From NCBI RefSeq assembly GCF_943914685.1, contig NZ_CALUCZ010000005.1:1-64000 (forward strand): 64,000 nucleotides of DNA, in the 5' to 3' direction. Positions 43,711 to 51,933 of the stretch are shown in pieces. The notes beneath the pieces are model-generated. The model was not told the origin of the DNA, searched no databases, and saw nothing but the letters and a program-made list of their open reading frames with translations. A program made the translations under genes and the position numbers. Every line of letters starts with the position of its first letter. Within the stretch, counting starts at the first letter, position 1. This DNA comes from an uncultured Mobiluncus sp. (GTDB lineage Bacteria > Actinomycetota > Actinomycetes > Actinomycetales > Actinomycetaceae).

Positions 43711-44004
43711 TTGTGGAATCTGTTTGGTGAAGGCGAACTCGACTTTGCTGATGCAACCCCAGAGATGGACGAAATTCTCAACGGGCCCCTCGCTTGGCAA
43801 GCTCGGGCCCTGTGCGCCCAAACTGACCCGGAGGCCTTTTTCCCGGAAAAGGGCGGTTCGACCCGCGAAGCGAAAAACGTCTGCGCCTGCTGCGAGGTTA
43901 GGGCTGAGTGCCTGCAATACGCGCTGGAAAACGACGAACGCTTTGGGATTTGGGGCGGTCTGTCAGAGCGGGAACGCCGTCGTTTGAAGCGTCGCGCGTC
44001 CTAA
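43711..44004 (+). CDS. whiB: WhiB-family iron-sulfur transcription factor (WhiB2/WhmD-like)
   Basis: A 97-residue redox-sensitive regulator. Four cysteines at 35, 58, 61 and 67 fit the C-x22-C-x2-C-x5-C cluster motif that binds a 4Fe-4S cluster. GIWGG at 79-83 is the sigma-factor-contacting turn, and SERERRRLKRRAS is the basic DNA-binding tail. Sequence around ALCAQTDPEAFFPEKGG and the position beside manA and wall-glycan genes fit WhiB2/WhmD, which acts in septation in mycobacteria. TTG 43711 follows GAGGTGAAGGG. The upstream region carries a CRP-type palindrome. Confidence 0.93.
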   Translation: MWNLFGEGELDFADATPEMDEILNGPLAWQARALCAQTDPEAFFPEKGGSTREAKNVCACCEVRAECLQYALENDERFGIWGGLSERERRRLKRRAS

Positions 44005-44021
44005 CCCCATTGGGGACGTAA

Positions 44022-44027
44022 TATCCT
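44022..44027 (+). promoter_or_regulatory. -10 box TATCCT of leaderless glycosyltransferase start
   Basis: TATCCT ends 7 nt before GTG 44035 and no Shine-Dalgarno is present. The gene may thus have its own promoter besides read-through from whiB. Confidence 0.45.
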
Positions 44028-44034
44028 TAACTCT

Positions 44035-47000
44035 GTGCGCACTGCAGTTACCGCTCTCATCGTGACCTCCGGGGAGACGCCCTACCTGGCGGCAACCCTT
44101 TTGGCGGTATCTCGGCAAACCTTGGCCCCACGTGATGTGTTCGTCATCGACGTGTCCAGCTCCGGGGTGGTTCACCGCTCCGGCACGAAAGTCTTGAAAA
44201 CCCCGGGCGCCCCCAACTTGGGTGAAGCGTTGCGCCAAGCCAAATCTCAGCCCGATTTCCCCACGCCCGCCCCGGGAAACCCCCACGCCCTGTGGATTTT
44301 GCATGATGACTCCGCCCCGGCCCCCTCCTGCTTGGCCGAACAGCTGAAAGTCCTGGAGTCCGGCACTTCCATCAAAGTTGTCGGCGCGAAACAGCGATTG
44401 TGGGACAAAGCCAACCAAATCGTGGAGGTCGGCATTCGCGCTACCCGCTCCGGGCGGCGTTTGCAAGAGATGGACGCCGGTGAGGTTGACCAGGGACAAT
44501 ACGACGGTCGCGAGGACGTGCTGGGTGTGGGCACGGCGGGAATGCTGGTGGACTGGGAAACGTTCTGCCGCTTGGACGGTTTTGACCCGCACCTGGGTCC
44601 TTTCGGTGATGGTCTGGAGTTTTCTCGGCGAGTACACTTGGCGGGGTATCGGGTCGTGGTGGCGCCGCGCGCCGTGGTTTATCACAAGATGGCGGGCTAC
44701 TTTGGGCTGCGCGGTCCCGACGGGGGTCGTCCCGCTCGTTCCGCCCGCAGCTTCGACCCCACCGGGCGTGACTTGGAAGCCAACGGCAAGCTGGAGTCCG
44801 ATGCGAAACGTTCCTTTACCGCCCGGCGTATCGCCCAGCTGCACAATTGGATGGTGGCGGCGCCCTGGTGGCATTTTATCTTCCTTCCGCTGATCGTGTT
44901 GGTGCTCGGTCTGCTGCGGTTTTTCTGGCGTATCGTCACGAAAGAGCCCAAGCTCGCGGCCGGGGAACTGCAATCCACCCTGGTGACGGTGTTCCGGCCT
45001 TTTGCTGCGTGGAAATCCCGGCTGCGGCGGGTGCGACAAAGCAAGTTGAGTCCCCGTACTTTGCGTCCCCTTCAGGTGAAATCTTCCCAAATCCGCCAAG
45101 CCAAAACTACGGCTCGGCGCGTCGCCAAAGATCAGCGCCGTCCCCAAATCCCGGACGCGACAGCGCGGCGCAATTTTTATACCGAAAAAGCCGTGGATCG
45201 CACCCTCGTGTGGATTGTTGCTGCTGCCCTGACCCTGATAGGGCTGCTGGGCTGGCGTTTTGCCATCGGCGGGGTATCCGGTGGGGCGCTGGCGAACCTG
45301 CCGGTGAACAACCGAGACTTTTGGACTGACCTGATCTCCGGGTGGATTCCCGCCGGTTTGGGCTACGGTTCGGCGGTTGGGGCGGTGGACCCTCTGGGTC
45401 TGGAGGTGGCGAGCCTGGGCCAAATCGCGGGTTTATTAGGGATAAAAGGGTCGGTAGTACTGGCGGTTTTGCTGTTCGCGACCCTGCCGTTGACCTGGCT
45501 CAGCGCGTGGTGGGCTGCCGGGGTTCTCACGGATTCCCGCACGCTGCGCGCCCTGGCTGCTCTGTCTTGGACTTTCAGTCCTAACCTGCTGGTCAGTATG
45601 GGTTTGGGGCAGTTGCCGGTGTGGGTTTTAGCGGTGAGTGTGCCCCTTTTTGTCGGTTCACTAGCCCGGGGCGCCGGGATGCCGGTGTCTCGCGTCGTGA
45701 TGGGAGAAATCGAACCGGTCACGGTCAGCGTGCATTCCGCCGCAATCATTCAGGTTGGTATCGCCGCCCTCACCGGTTTCCTAGTGGTGAGCGCGGCCGT
45801 GGTTATGGTCATTCCGGTGGTATTCCTGGTGTTGATGGCAATGCTGAAGGGGGTCGCTAACCCCCTTTTTGCGGGGTCGCAAACCGAGGCTGCAGACCCG
45901 GTTCTCAGCCATATTCCGGCCCGTCTGCGGCTGAAAGCCGTTCACGCCCTGATTGTGCTGGCTCCAGCGGTGCTGCTGGCAGTGCCTACGGTGGTGCGCA
46001 CAGTTGGTTCGCCTGCCCAATGGCCGCTGTGGCTGTCCAGCCTGTCGGTGCCGCTGCCCACCCCGAGACCGAACTGGTGGGATTTGCTCACCGCTTGGCC
46101 GCTTGATGTGGCGGCGACGTCCCTGCCCATTGCCCTGCCCGGCTGGCAAATTTTCGCGTTCCTGCCCTTAGGGCTGCTGCTGCTCACCGTGGTGGCCGGA
46201 GTGATTATTCCGGGCCATTCCACCGGGGCTCACTGGAGCCTGCTGTTCGCGCTGGGAGGCTTGGCCGCGGCGTGGCTGGCCAGTTCCACCCCGGTGTCTG
46301 TCTCGGGGGCCGACGCTGTGTGTGCCTGGGCCGGGCCGGGATTGGCAGTGTTTCACGCAGGATTGATTACCTCCGCCCTGTTCTCGGTGGGTCGTCTGCA
46401 ATTGACGATTCCGGTTGAAATAGCTAACTGGAGCAACCGCGGTGTCCGGGCCGTGGTGGCCGCGGCGGTGTTGATTCCCATCTTGGGGGCCACTCCGATG
46501 CTGGTGAACCAGGTTGGTGCCCCCGCCGCGTCCGGTTTCAACGCGCTGGCAACTTTTAGGGACGTGAGCCTTCCCGCCACGGTCGTCCAAGGCCAGTCTT
46601 CCCCGCGCCACCTGCGGGCCCTGAACCTGGAGGTCGCCAGCGCCCCCAACCAATCCACCCTGGTGACCGCCAGTTTGTGGCGGGACTGGCGGCACACTAC
46701 TTTTGAAGCTTCCCCCTACCTGAAACTGAAAAATTACCGCAACGTGACCGGTTCGCGCACCCCCGATGCAGCCGACGCAGCGCTGCAAGCCACGGTGGCA
46801 GCGGTGCTGGGAGGTTCCACCCCGAAACTGGGTGAACAGCTCGCCCAGTTGGATGTCAACTTCATTATCGTGCCGCGCAGCAAGGACGCCGCGACCACCT
46901 CCCTGGTCAACACGTTGGATTCGGCCGCGCCGCTGGAACGAATTACCACCACAGAGGCCGGCACGGTGTGGCGCCTGGCTGATTCCGCCGCGGTCAGCGT

Positions 47001-47367
47001 GGCTCGGGTCGCCCCGGCCCAGTGGAAAGGGGGGCACCCCTCCTGGCCGACCGGCGAAGTCAGGGCTCAGGCTCTCAATGTGCGCGGCGGAAAGGCACAA
47101 GTCGGGGCTGGGCCGGCCGGGCGGTTGCTGGCGTTGAGTGAACGCGCTGATAGCAGCTTTGTGGTGCGGTTCAACGGCAAAATCATCGACCCGGTGGAAA
47201 CAGGTCAGTGGAATGCGCTCTACCAGCTGCCTCCCAATTCCGGCACCGTATCCATCACCTATGCCTATCTTCCTTACCAGTTGTGGGGTGCGGTGCTGCT
47301 GCTGTCCCTGCTGATCGCCCTAGCGGCAGCCCTACCGCTGCGTCGGGTGTCGGAGGTGAGATTGTGA
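44035..47367 (+). CDS. Glycosyltransferase family 2 fused to large membrane region
   Basis: A 1110-residue protein. Residues 1-260 form a GT-A domain with TALIVTSGETPYLAATLLAV, LWILHDDSAPAPSCLAEQL (metal-binding acidic pair near 85) and FGDGLEFSRRVHLAGY near 190. A helix lies at about 280-302. A basic linker follows, then some 11 to 12 helices from about residue 390 to 820, an extracytoplasmic domain, and a last helix before the C-terminus (VSEVRL). The same order whiB, large glycosyltransferase, DUF5719 protein occurs in other actinobacteria. Probably it adds sugars to a wall polymer. Its stop overlaps the next GTG. Confidence 0.85.
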   Translation: MRTAVTALIVTSGETPYLAATLLAVSRQTLAPRDVFVIDVSSSGVVHRSGTKVLKTPGAPNLGEALRQAKSQPDFPTPAPGNPHALWILHDDSAPAPSCLAEQLKVLESGTSIKVVGAKQRLWDKANQIVEVGIRATRSGRRLQEMDAGEVDQGQYDGREDVLGVGTAGMLVDWETFCRLDGFDPHLGPFGDGLEFSRRVHLAGYRVVVAPRAVVYHKMAGYFGLRGPDGGRPARSARSFDPTGRDLEANGKLESDAKRSFTARRIAQLHNWMVAAPWWHFIFLPLIVLVLGLLRFFWRIVTKEPKLAAGELQSTLVTVFRPFAAWKSRLRRVRQSKLSPRTLRPLQVKSSQIRQAKTTARRVAKDQRRPQIPDATARRNFYTEKAVDRTLVWIVAAALTLIGLLGWRFAIGGVSGGALANLPVNNRDFWTDLISGWIPAGLGYGSAVGAVDPLGLEVASLGQIAGLLGIKGSVVLAVLLFATLPLTWLSAWWAAGVLTDSRTLRALAALSWTFSPNLLVSMGLGQLPVWVLAVSVPLFVGSLARGAGMPVSRVVMGEIEPVTVSVHSAAIIQVGIAALTGFLVVSAAVVMVIPVVFLVLMAMLKGVANPLFAGSQTEAADPVLSHIPARLRLKAVHALIVLAPAVLLAVPTVVRTVGSPAQWPLWLSSLSVPLPTPRPNWWDLLTAWPLDVAATSLPIALPGWQIFAFLPLGLLLLTVVAGVIIPGHSTGAHWSLLFALGGLAAAWLASSTPVSVSGADAVCAWAGPGLAVFHAGLITSALFSVGRLQLTIPVEIANWSNRGVRAVVAAAVLIPILGATPMLVNQVGAPAASGFNALATFRDVSLPATVVQGQSSPRHLRALNLEVASAPNQSTLVTASLWRDWRHTTFEASPYLKLKNYRNVTGSRTPDAADAALQATVAAVLGGSTPKLGEQLAQLDVNFIIVPRSKDAATTSLVNTLDSAAPLERITTTEAGTVWRLADSAAVSVARVAPAQWKGGHPSWPTGEVRAQALNVRGGKAQVGAGPAGRLLALSERADSSFVVRFNGKIIDPVETGQWNALYQLPPNSGTVSITYAYLPYQLWGAVLLLSLLIALAAALPLRRVSEVRL

Positions 47368-49022
47368 AACCGCAAACCGTTCAGGATTTGCGCTCGGATT
47401 CGCGCCCGGATTCGGAGCCGGACAAGGTTCCGTCGGCCGGTTCTCGTTATGTGGCGGTCAGCCGCTGGGAGAGGGTGCGCTGGTTCCTGGCCACCCTGCT
47501 GGTCGTGGCCGTGGCGGGCCTGGTGGTTGCCGTCGGTCTGACCCGGCCGGCAGCTGCCCAGAAACCTCACTACGGCGAGCCCGTGCCGGTGCCTCCCGGC
47601 CAGATTACCCTGGCTTGTCCCCAGGTCCCGCCCACAGTGAACCCGGCGGCAGTTGACGGATCTGGAAATCCGTTGGCGCCGCCCAAAATTGCGGGGTCGA
47701 TGACCTCCACTGTTTTGGCTCGTACCGCGCAGGTTCCGGAAAAGGCGGTGTATCAGCCCTTGGGCTCGCGGGGTCGCGCTCCGCAGTCCGCCGCCCCGAC
47801 TCCGGAGGAAACAGCCTCGGACCAATCCGGGGCAAAGCACCTGGTGACTGAGGATACCGAGGAAGTCGCGCCGCCCCCGGAAAATCCCCAGAACGACCTG
47901 GACTTGACTCCGAAATCGGCCATGCTTTACGGTAGCTTTTCCACCCCGGTCAGCGGTTTTCTCACCGCTCAGCCGTGGGACGGCAAAGTCGCCCTCGCCG
48001 GGGCAGATATCGAACAGTCGGTTTCCTCAGGAGACTACCGCGGCCTGGCCAGTGCGGCCTGTCAGCCGGCACAGCTGGAATCTTGGCTGGTCGGCGGGTC
48101 GACCGAGGTTGGGGAATCGAGCGTCCTGCAGCTGATGAACCCCTCGTCTAACTCGGTTGATGCCAAGGTAGAAGTGTGGGGCGACACCGGGAAACTCGAT
48201 TTCCCCCGGGGGGAAAAAATCACCGTCCCGGCCCGTCAGCTGCAAGCTATCCCCTTGGAATCCCAGGTGGGAGGCACCCAGCGCCTCGTGGTACGGGTCA
48301 CCGCGAACGGAGCCGGTCTGGCCTCCTCGCTGATGACACATAGTTTACTGGGCTTGACTGCGGGGGGCGTCTCGCTGGTACACGCCTCTGCCCTGCCCAG
48401 CACCACCCAGGTCATTCCCGGAGTGGCGATGGACGGGAGTCTCGGCGCGGTACGCCTGCTGAACCCAGGCGCAGATTCAGCCCGGGCCACCATTGAAGTC
48501 ATCAACGAAAACGGCCGTTTCCCGCTGCCGGGAGGCAAAGACCTCGATTTGGATCCCGGCGCGGTACTGGATTTCACGCTGGGAGGCTTGCAGCCGGGCA
48601 ACTATGCGGTCATCGTCAACGCTACCGAGCCCGTTGCGGCAGGGGCAGTGATATATCGGCAAGGCTCGGTTTCCCCCACTGACCCGGACAAATTTGTGCG
48701 TGACCTGGCTTGGCTGCCCGCCCTTTCCACCGGGGGAGGAGTGGTGATGGGGCCCGCCGCGACGCAGCGTCAGCTGCTGGTGACGAACCTTAACGCCGAT
48801 AATCGGGAATACCGGATTGCCGGAGCTACCCACGTTGTCAACGCGATGACGACCGTGGTCGTGCCTCTTAAAGACGAAACTCCCCAGTTGATTGAGGCTC
48901 CCGACCTGTATGTAACCCAGTTGGTGACCACGAACCTAGGCGACGGTGACGGGATTGACGCCCTAGAACCGATTCCAGACCTGTCCGTGTCCAGCCAAAT
49001 CTACGTTCACCTCACCAGCTGA
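47364..49022 (+). CDS. DUF5719-like membrane-anchored extracytoplasmic protein
   Basis: A 552-residue protein with a basic cytosolic N-terminus of about 40 residues, one helix (WFLATLLVVAVAGLVVAVGL), and a long extracytoplasmic part rich in Pro, Ala and Ser followed by beta-rich repeats such as SVLQLMNPSSNSVDAKVEVW and AVRLLNPGADSARATIEVIN. These two LxNP-containing segments suggest repeated Ig-like domains. GTG 47364 overlaps the upstream stop (GTGA). It probably works with the 1110-residue glycosyltransferase outside the membrane; activity unknown. Confidence 0.8.
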   Translation: MKPQTVQDLRSDSRPDSEPDKVPSAGSRYVAVSRWERVRWFLATLLVVAVAGLVVAVGLTRPAAAQKPHYGEPVPVPPGQITLACPQVPPTVNPAAVDGSGNPLAPPKIAGSMTSTVLARTAQVPEKAVYQPLGSRGRAPQSAAPTPEETASDQSGAKHLVTEDTEEVAPPPENPQNDLDLTPKSAMLYGSFSTPVSGFLTAQPWDGKVALAGADIEQSVSSGDYRGLASAACQPAQLESWLVGGSTEVGESSVLQLMNPSSNSVDAKVEVWGDTGKLDFPRGEKITVPARQLQAIPLESQVGGTQRLVVRVTANGAGLASSLMTHSLLGLTAGGVSLVHASALPSTTQVIPGVAMDGSLGAVRLLNPGADSARATIEVINENGRFPLPGGKDLDLDPGAVLDFTLGGLQPGNYAVIVNATEPVAAGAVIYRQGSVSPTDPDKFVRDLAWLPALSTGGGVVMGPAATQRQLLVTNLNADNREYRIAGATHVVNAMTTVVVPLKDETPQLIEAPDLYVTQLVTTNLGDGDGIDALEPIPDLSVSSQIYVHLTS

Positions 49023-49039
49023 CGCCGGTCGGCCCGAGC

Positions 49040-49900
49040 CTAAATCCCGTACCGGGAACCGGACACCGCGGAAAGTTTTTTCTCCAGGCGCGCCTGAACG
49101 GCGTTATTTGTGTGGTATTCGGCATCTCGGCGCAGCACCAGGACTGCTGCAATGAATCGTTCTGGGTCGGTTTCGGGGGGAGGCGGCGGATACACCTGGT
49201 TCAAAAGGGCGGTGGCGAGCGTATGGGCCACCTGCTGGCGGTGGATTGGGTCCATTTTGGCAGCGCTTTGCAGGAATCGGCGCGCCGTCACGGTGGTGAC
49301 TCCGTCCAACTCACCGACATTGGCCTCGCCAGCCCAATCTGCCAGCTCCGGGGCCAGCAGCAGCGGCCGGCGAGTCACGCCGGACGCTTCGGAAACGGCG
49401 TAAGTCCCGGCGAAAATATCCCCGATACGTTTGCCTCTGCGGTTCGTCCATGCCGCGATAATGGCTCCGGCTCCCATCGTCGCCCACAGCTCACCCAAAC
49501 CAATCAAGGTGCGTACGAAAGCGTGGCGCAAAGTGATGGGACCGCCGTCGTCACGGACGATGCGCGTCCCCACGATGAAACGCCCTAGTGACTTCCCGCG
49601 ACTCAGAGTCTCTACCGTCATCGGCACAAAGAACAGCCACACCGCCGTGACCACCGCGACGAACGCGGCGACTTGTGCCTCGTTGGAAAAATACAGAAAA
49701 TCGTCGTTGCCGCCGCCGCTCAAAGTCAATATCAGGAACGTTATCTCGTAAGTGATAACCATTCCCAAAATACATACAACCGCATCAATAATGGCTGAAA
49801 TGATACGTAAAAACAGGGAGGCCGGCTGTACCAGCAAGGCGATAGCTTCGCCGGTGATGACCACATCGGGCCGGATTTTCGTTCCGCTAAAATGTTCCAT
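49040..49900 (-). CDS. RDD family membrane protein
   Basis: A 286-residue protein. The RDD domain covers about residues 20-160: the first helix region ASLFLRIISAIIDAVVCILG, then LSRGKSLGRFIVGTRIVRDD and the family Arg-Asp pairs. The C-terminal 100 residues are soluble and alpha-helical. ATG 49900 is chosen because homology starts there and TAATTT lies 7 nt upstream; a longer open frame overlaps the divergent gene. It pairs with a SpoIIM-like gene, a conserved actinobacterial arrangement. Confidence 0.88.
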   Translation of the reverse strand: MEHFSGTKIRPDVVITGEAIALLVQPASLFLRIISAIIDAVVCILGMVITYEITFLILTLSGGGNDDFLYFSNEAQVAAFVAVVTAVWLFFVPMTVETLSRGKSLGRFIVGTRIVRDDGGPITLRHAFVRTLIGLGELWATMGAGAIIAAWTNRRGKRIGDIFAGTYAVSEASGVTRRPLLLAPELADWAGEANVGELDGVTTVTARRFLQSAAKMDPIHRQQVAHTLATALLNQVYPPPPPETDPERFIAAVLVLRRDAEYHTNNAVQARLEKKLSAVSGSRYGI

Positions 49901-49918
49901 TAAGTATAAATTAGCAGC
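49901..49918. promoter_or_regulatory. Overlapping divergent -10 boxes for two leaderless genes
   Basis: Only 18 bp separate the two start codons. On the plus strand TAAATT (49907-49912) ends 6 nt before ATG 49919. On the minus strand TAATTT (49913-49908) ends 7 nt before ATG 49900. The two -10 elements overlap by 5 bp. Confidence 0.6.
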
Positions 49919-50902
49919 ATGGACATCGACGCGTATACCGCAGGGCGAACTGAGGACTGGTCGCGCTTGGCTCAACTGAACCGGAAACGCCGTCTGAGCG
50001 GGGCAGAGATTGACGAACTCATGGGGTTGTATCACCGTGCTAGTGCGGATTTGGCGACCATCACGTCCGTGCCGACCGACCCCGATGTCGTGCTGGATCT
50101 GACGAATTTGGTGTCCACGGCACGAGGGCGTATCGGGGGGCCGCGCCGGACATTTCGGGAGTCCGTGGGCGGGTTCTTTACCGTGACTCTGCCCCTAGCG
50201 CTGTATCGAATCGGTCCGGTTTTCCTGGTGCTGCTGGCGTTATCGCTGATTACCGCTGTTTTCACCGGTTTTTGGGTCTACACCCACCCGGAGATTCTGC
50301 TGGCCCAGAAAACCGAGATAGAGATGCGCCAATACGCCGAAGATTCTTTCAAAGCCTATTATTCAAACTATCCGGCCCCGGATTTTGCCGCCCAGGTATG
50401 GACGAACAACGCGACGATAGCCGTGCTGATGGTGGCTATGTTCTTTACCGGAGCCTATCCGGTCTACCTGTTGCTGACGAACTTCGCCAATGTGGGGGTG
50501 GCCGGGGCCATCATGGCCAAGTACGGTGACTTAAGTGTTTTCTTTGGGTTGATTACCCCTCACGGCCTGCTGGAACTGTCTTGCATTGTATTGGCTTGCG
50601 CCGCGGCTTTGCGGCTGTTCTGGGCGCTGTTTGTGCCCGGGGAAGACCCGCGTATGGTTTCCCTAGCGCGGGCGGGCCGCCAGTTTGGGCCGGTGGCTGC
50701 CGGGTTGATTATCCTGTTGGGGATTTCGGGTTTGGAAGAAGCGTTCTTGACGCCGTCTGCGCTACTGACCCCCGTAAAGATTGCGGTGGCCGTGGTGGTC
50801 TATGCGGCCCTAGTGACGTGGGTCGTGGTTTTCGCGCGGCGAGCCGTGCGGGCGGGTCTGAGCGGGGACCTGGCGGAATCGGCTGCCGGCTACGTAGCCT
50901 AA
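49919..50902 (+). CDS. SpoIIM/DUF95-like membrane protein
   Basis: A 327-residue protein with a 90-residue cytosolic helical N-terminus and five or six helices. LMGLYHRASADLATI near residue 35, GGPRRTFRESVGGFFTV near 75 and the SpoIIM-type TNNATIAVLMVAMFFTGAYP and ITPHGLLELSCIVLACAAAL stretches are diagnostic. Family members are stage II sporulation protein M relatives, widespread in non-sporulating actinobacteria next to RDD proteins. ATG 49919 appears leaderless. Convergent with the transpeptidase gene. Confidence 0.88.
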   Translation: MDIDAYTAGRTEDWSRLAQLNRKRRLSGAEIDELMGLYHRASADLATITSVPTDPDVVLDLTNLVSTARGRIGGPRRTFRESVGGFFTVTLPLALYRIGPVFLVLLALSLITAVFTGFWVYTHPEILLAQKTEIEMRQYAEDSFKAYYSNYPAPDFAAQVWTNNATIAVLMVAMFFTGAYPVYLLLTNFANVGVAGAIMAKYGDLSVFFGLITPHGLLELSCIVLACAAALRLFWALFVPGEDPRMVSLARAGRQFGPVAAGLIILLGISGLEEAFLTPSALLTPVKIAVAVVVYAALVTWVVVFARRAVRAGLSGDLAESAAGYVA

Positions 50903-50922
50903 CGGATCAGCCAGTTGACCCA

Positions 50923-51912
50923 CTAGGGGTGGGTCACGACCGTGGTGTTCGTATCAGCCCAATCCCACAGCCACTTGGCGTCGTCGGGACGCATATTGAC
51001 GCAACCGTGTGAACCGGTATCGGGAGTATAGACGAAACTGGTGCGCCACGGGGCGGGGTGGAGGGCAAAACCCTTGTGAAAGTACTGGATATAGTTCGCC
51101 GGTTCAGAATACGGCCCGTCGAACCCGACCCCGGTCATGTCTTGGAACGGGACTCGTGAATAGATTTTAAACACACCCTGCGCCGTGGGAGCGAGCCGGT
51201 GCCCATGCACGACCGGGACCGGCCCCAAAACCAATTTGTCGCCCTCGTAAGCGGCCAAGGTGTGATTGGTCAGATTGACGTCAACCCATTTTTCGTCGGG
51301 CTGGGGTTGGTAGGGCAGTGGCGGAGCCGCCACGACGGTGTCGTCGAAACCGCCTTTGCGGGTAGACAGTTTAGCGGTGACTTCGACGTTGCCATTGCTG
51401 CTGTTCAGGGCCTTTTTAATCTGGGAAACCAGGTTGTTCGGGTGGTCCACGGCCGTGCCGTCAACGGGGTCTTTCAACAGACTCACTAGGTGACCTGCGC
51501 TGTCCACCTGCCGGCTGCCGTTCGTGGCCGGTTTCTCGACCTGAGAGATGCAGGAGTGTACCCACTGGGTAATCGCGTCGACGTTGAACTGCGGTGAGGG
51601 CAGCGGTTGGGGGCTGAGCTGTTTGGTGGGCTGGGGTACCGGGTGCAGCCACGAACAAACCTGGTCAGGCTTGGCCAAAAAACTGTTGTCCCCGAGGCGT
51701 AAAGTGACACTGCGCTGGCATGCCGAGTCCCGCGCCGCGCTAATCTGGGCGGACTGTTCGGGGTTCCACAACGGCGTGTAGCTAAAAGCTAGCCAACCTC
51801 CTCCGGCTGCCACCAGCAGCGCAGCTCCGAGCACGAGCCATCCGGGTCTGGCCATGAGCGACCCACGCCGATGCTGCGGCGTCAAATGCGTCGGACGATA
51901 CGGAAAGCGCAT
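50923..51912 (-). CDS. L,D-transpeptidase (YkuD), membrane-anchored
   Basis: A 329-residue envelope enzyme forming 3-3 cross-links in peptidoglycan. An N-terminal anchor (WLVLGAALLVAAGGGWLAF at about 25-43) precedes a linker region with two Cys and the YkuD domain from about 200. The catalytic motif is GSHGCVNMRPDDAKWLWDW near 298, with the active Cys. VDVNLTNHTLAAYEGDKLV marks the domain start. ATG 51912 has AAAGG upstream. The next upstream gene, 21 bp away on the same strand, is a second L,D-transpeptidase with a similar YkuD domain. Confidence 0.92.
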   Translation of the reverse strand: MRFPYRPTHLTPQHRRGSLMARPGWLVLGAALLVAAGGGWLAFSYTPLWNPEQSAQISAARDSACQRSVTLRLGDNSFLAKPDQVCSWLHPVPQPTKQLSPQPLPSPQFNVDAITQWVHSCISQVEKPATNGSRQVDSAGHLVSLLKDPVDGTAVDHPNNLVSQIKKALNSSNGNVEVTAKLSTRKGGFDDTVVAAPPLPYQPQPDEKWVDVNLTNHTLAAYEGDKLVLGPVPVVHGHRLAPTAQGVFKIYSRVPFQDMTGVGFDGPYSEPANYIQYFHKGFALHPAPWRTSFVYTPDTGSHGCVNMRPDDAKWLWDWADTNTTVVTHP

Positions 51913-51933
51913 CCATTGAACCTTTCGAAAAAC

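Noticed and set aside
43963..45423. 486-residue open frame on the minus strand
   Set aside because: Antisense to the 1110-residue glycosyltransferase, which shows clear domain motifs; the antisense translation is low-complexity.
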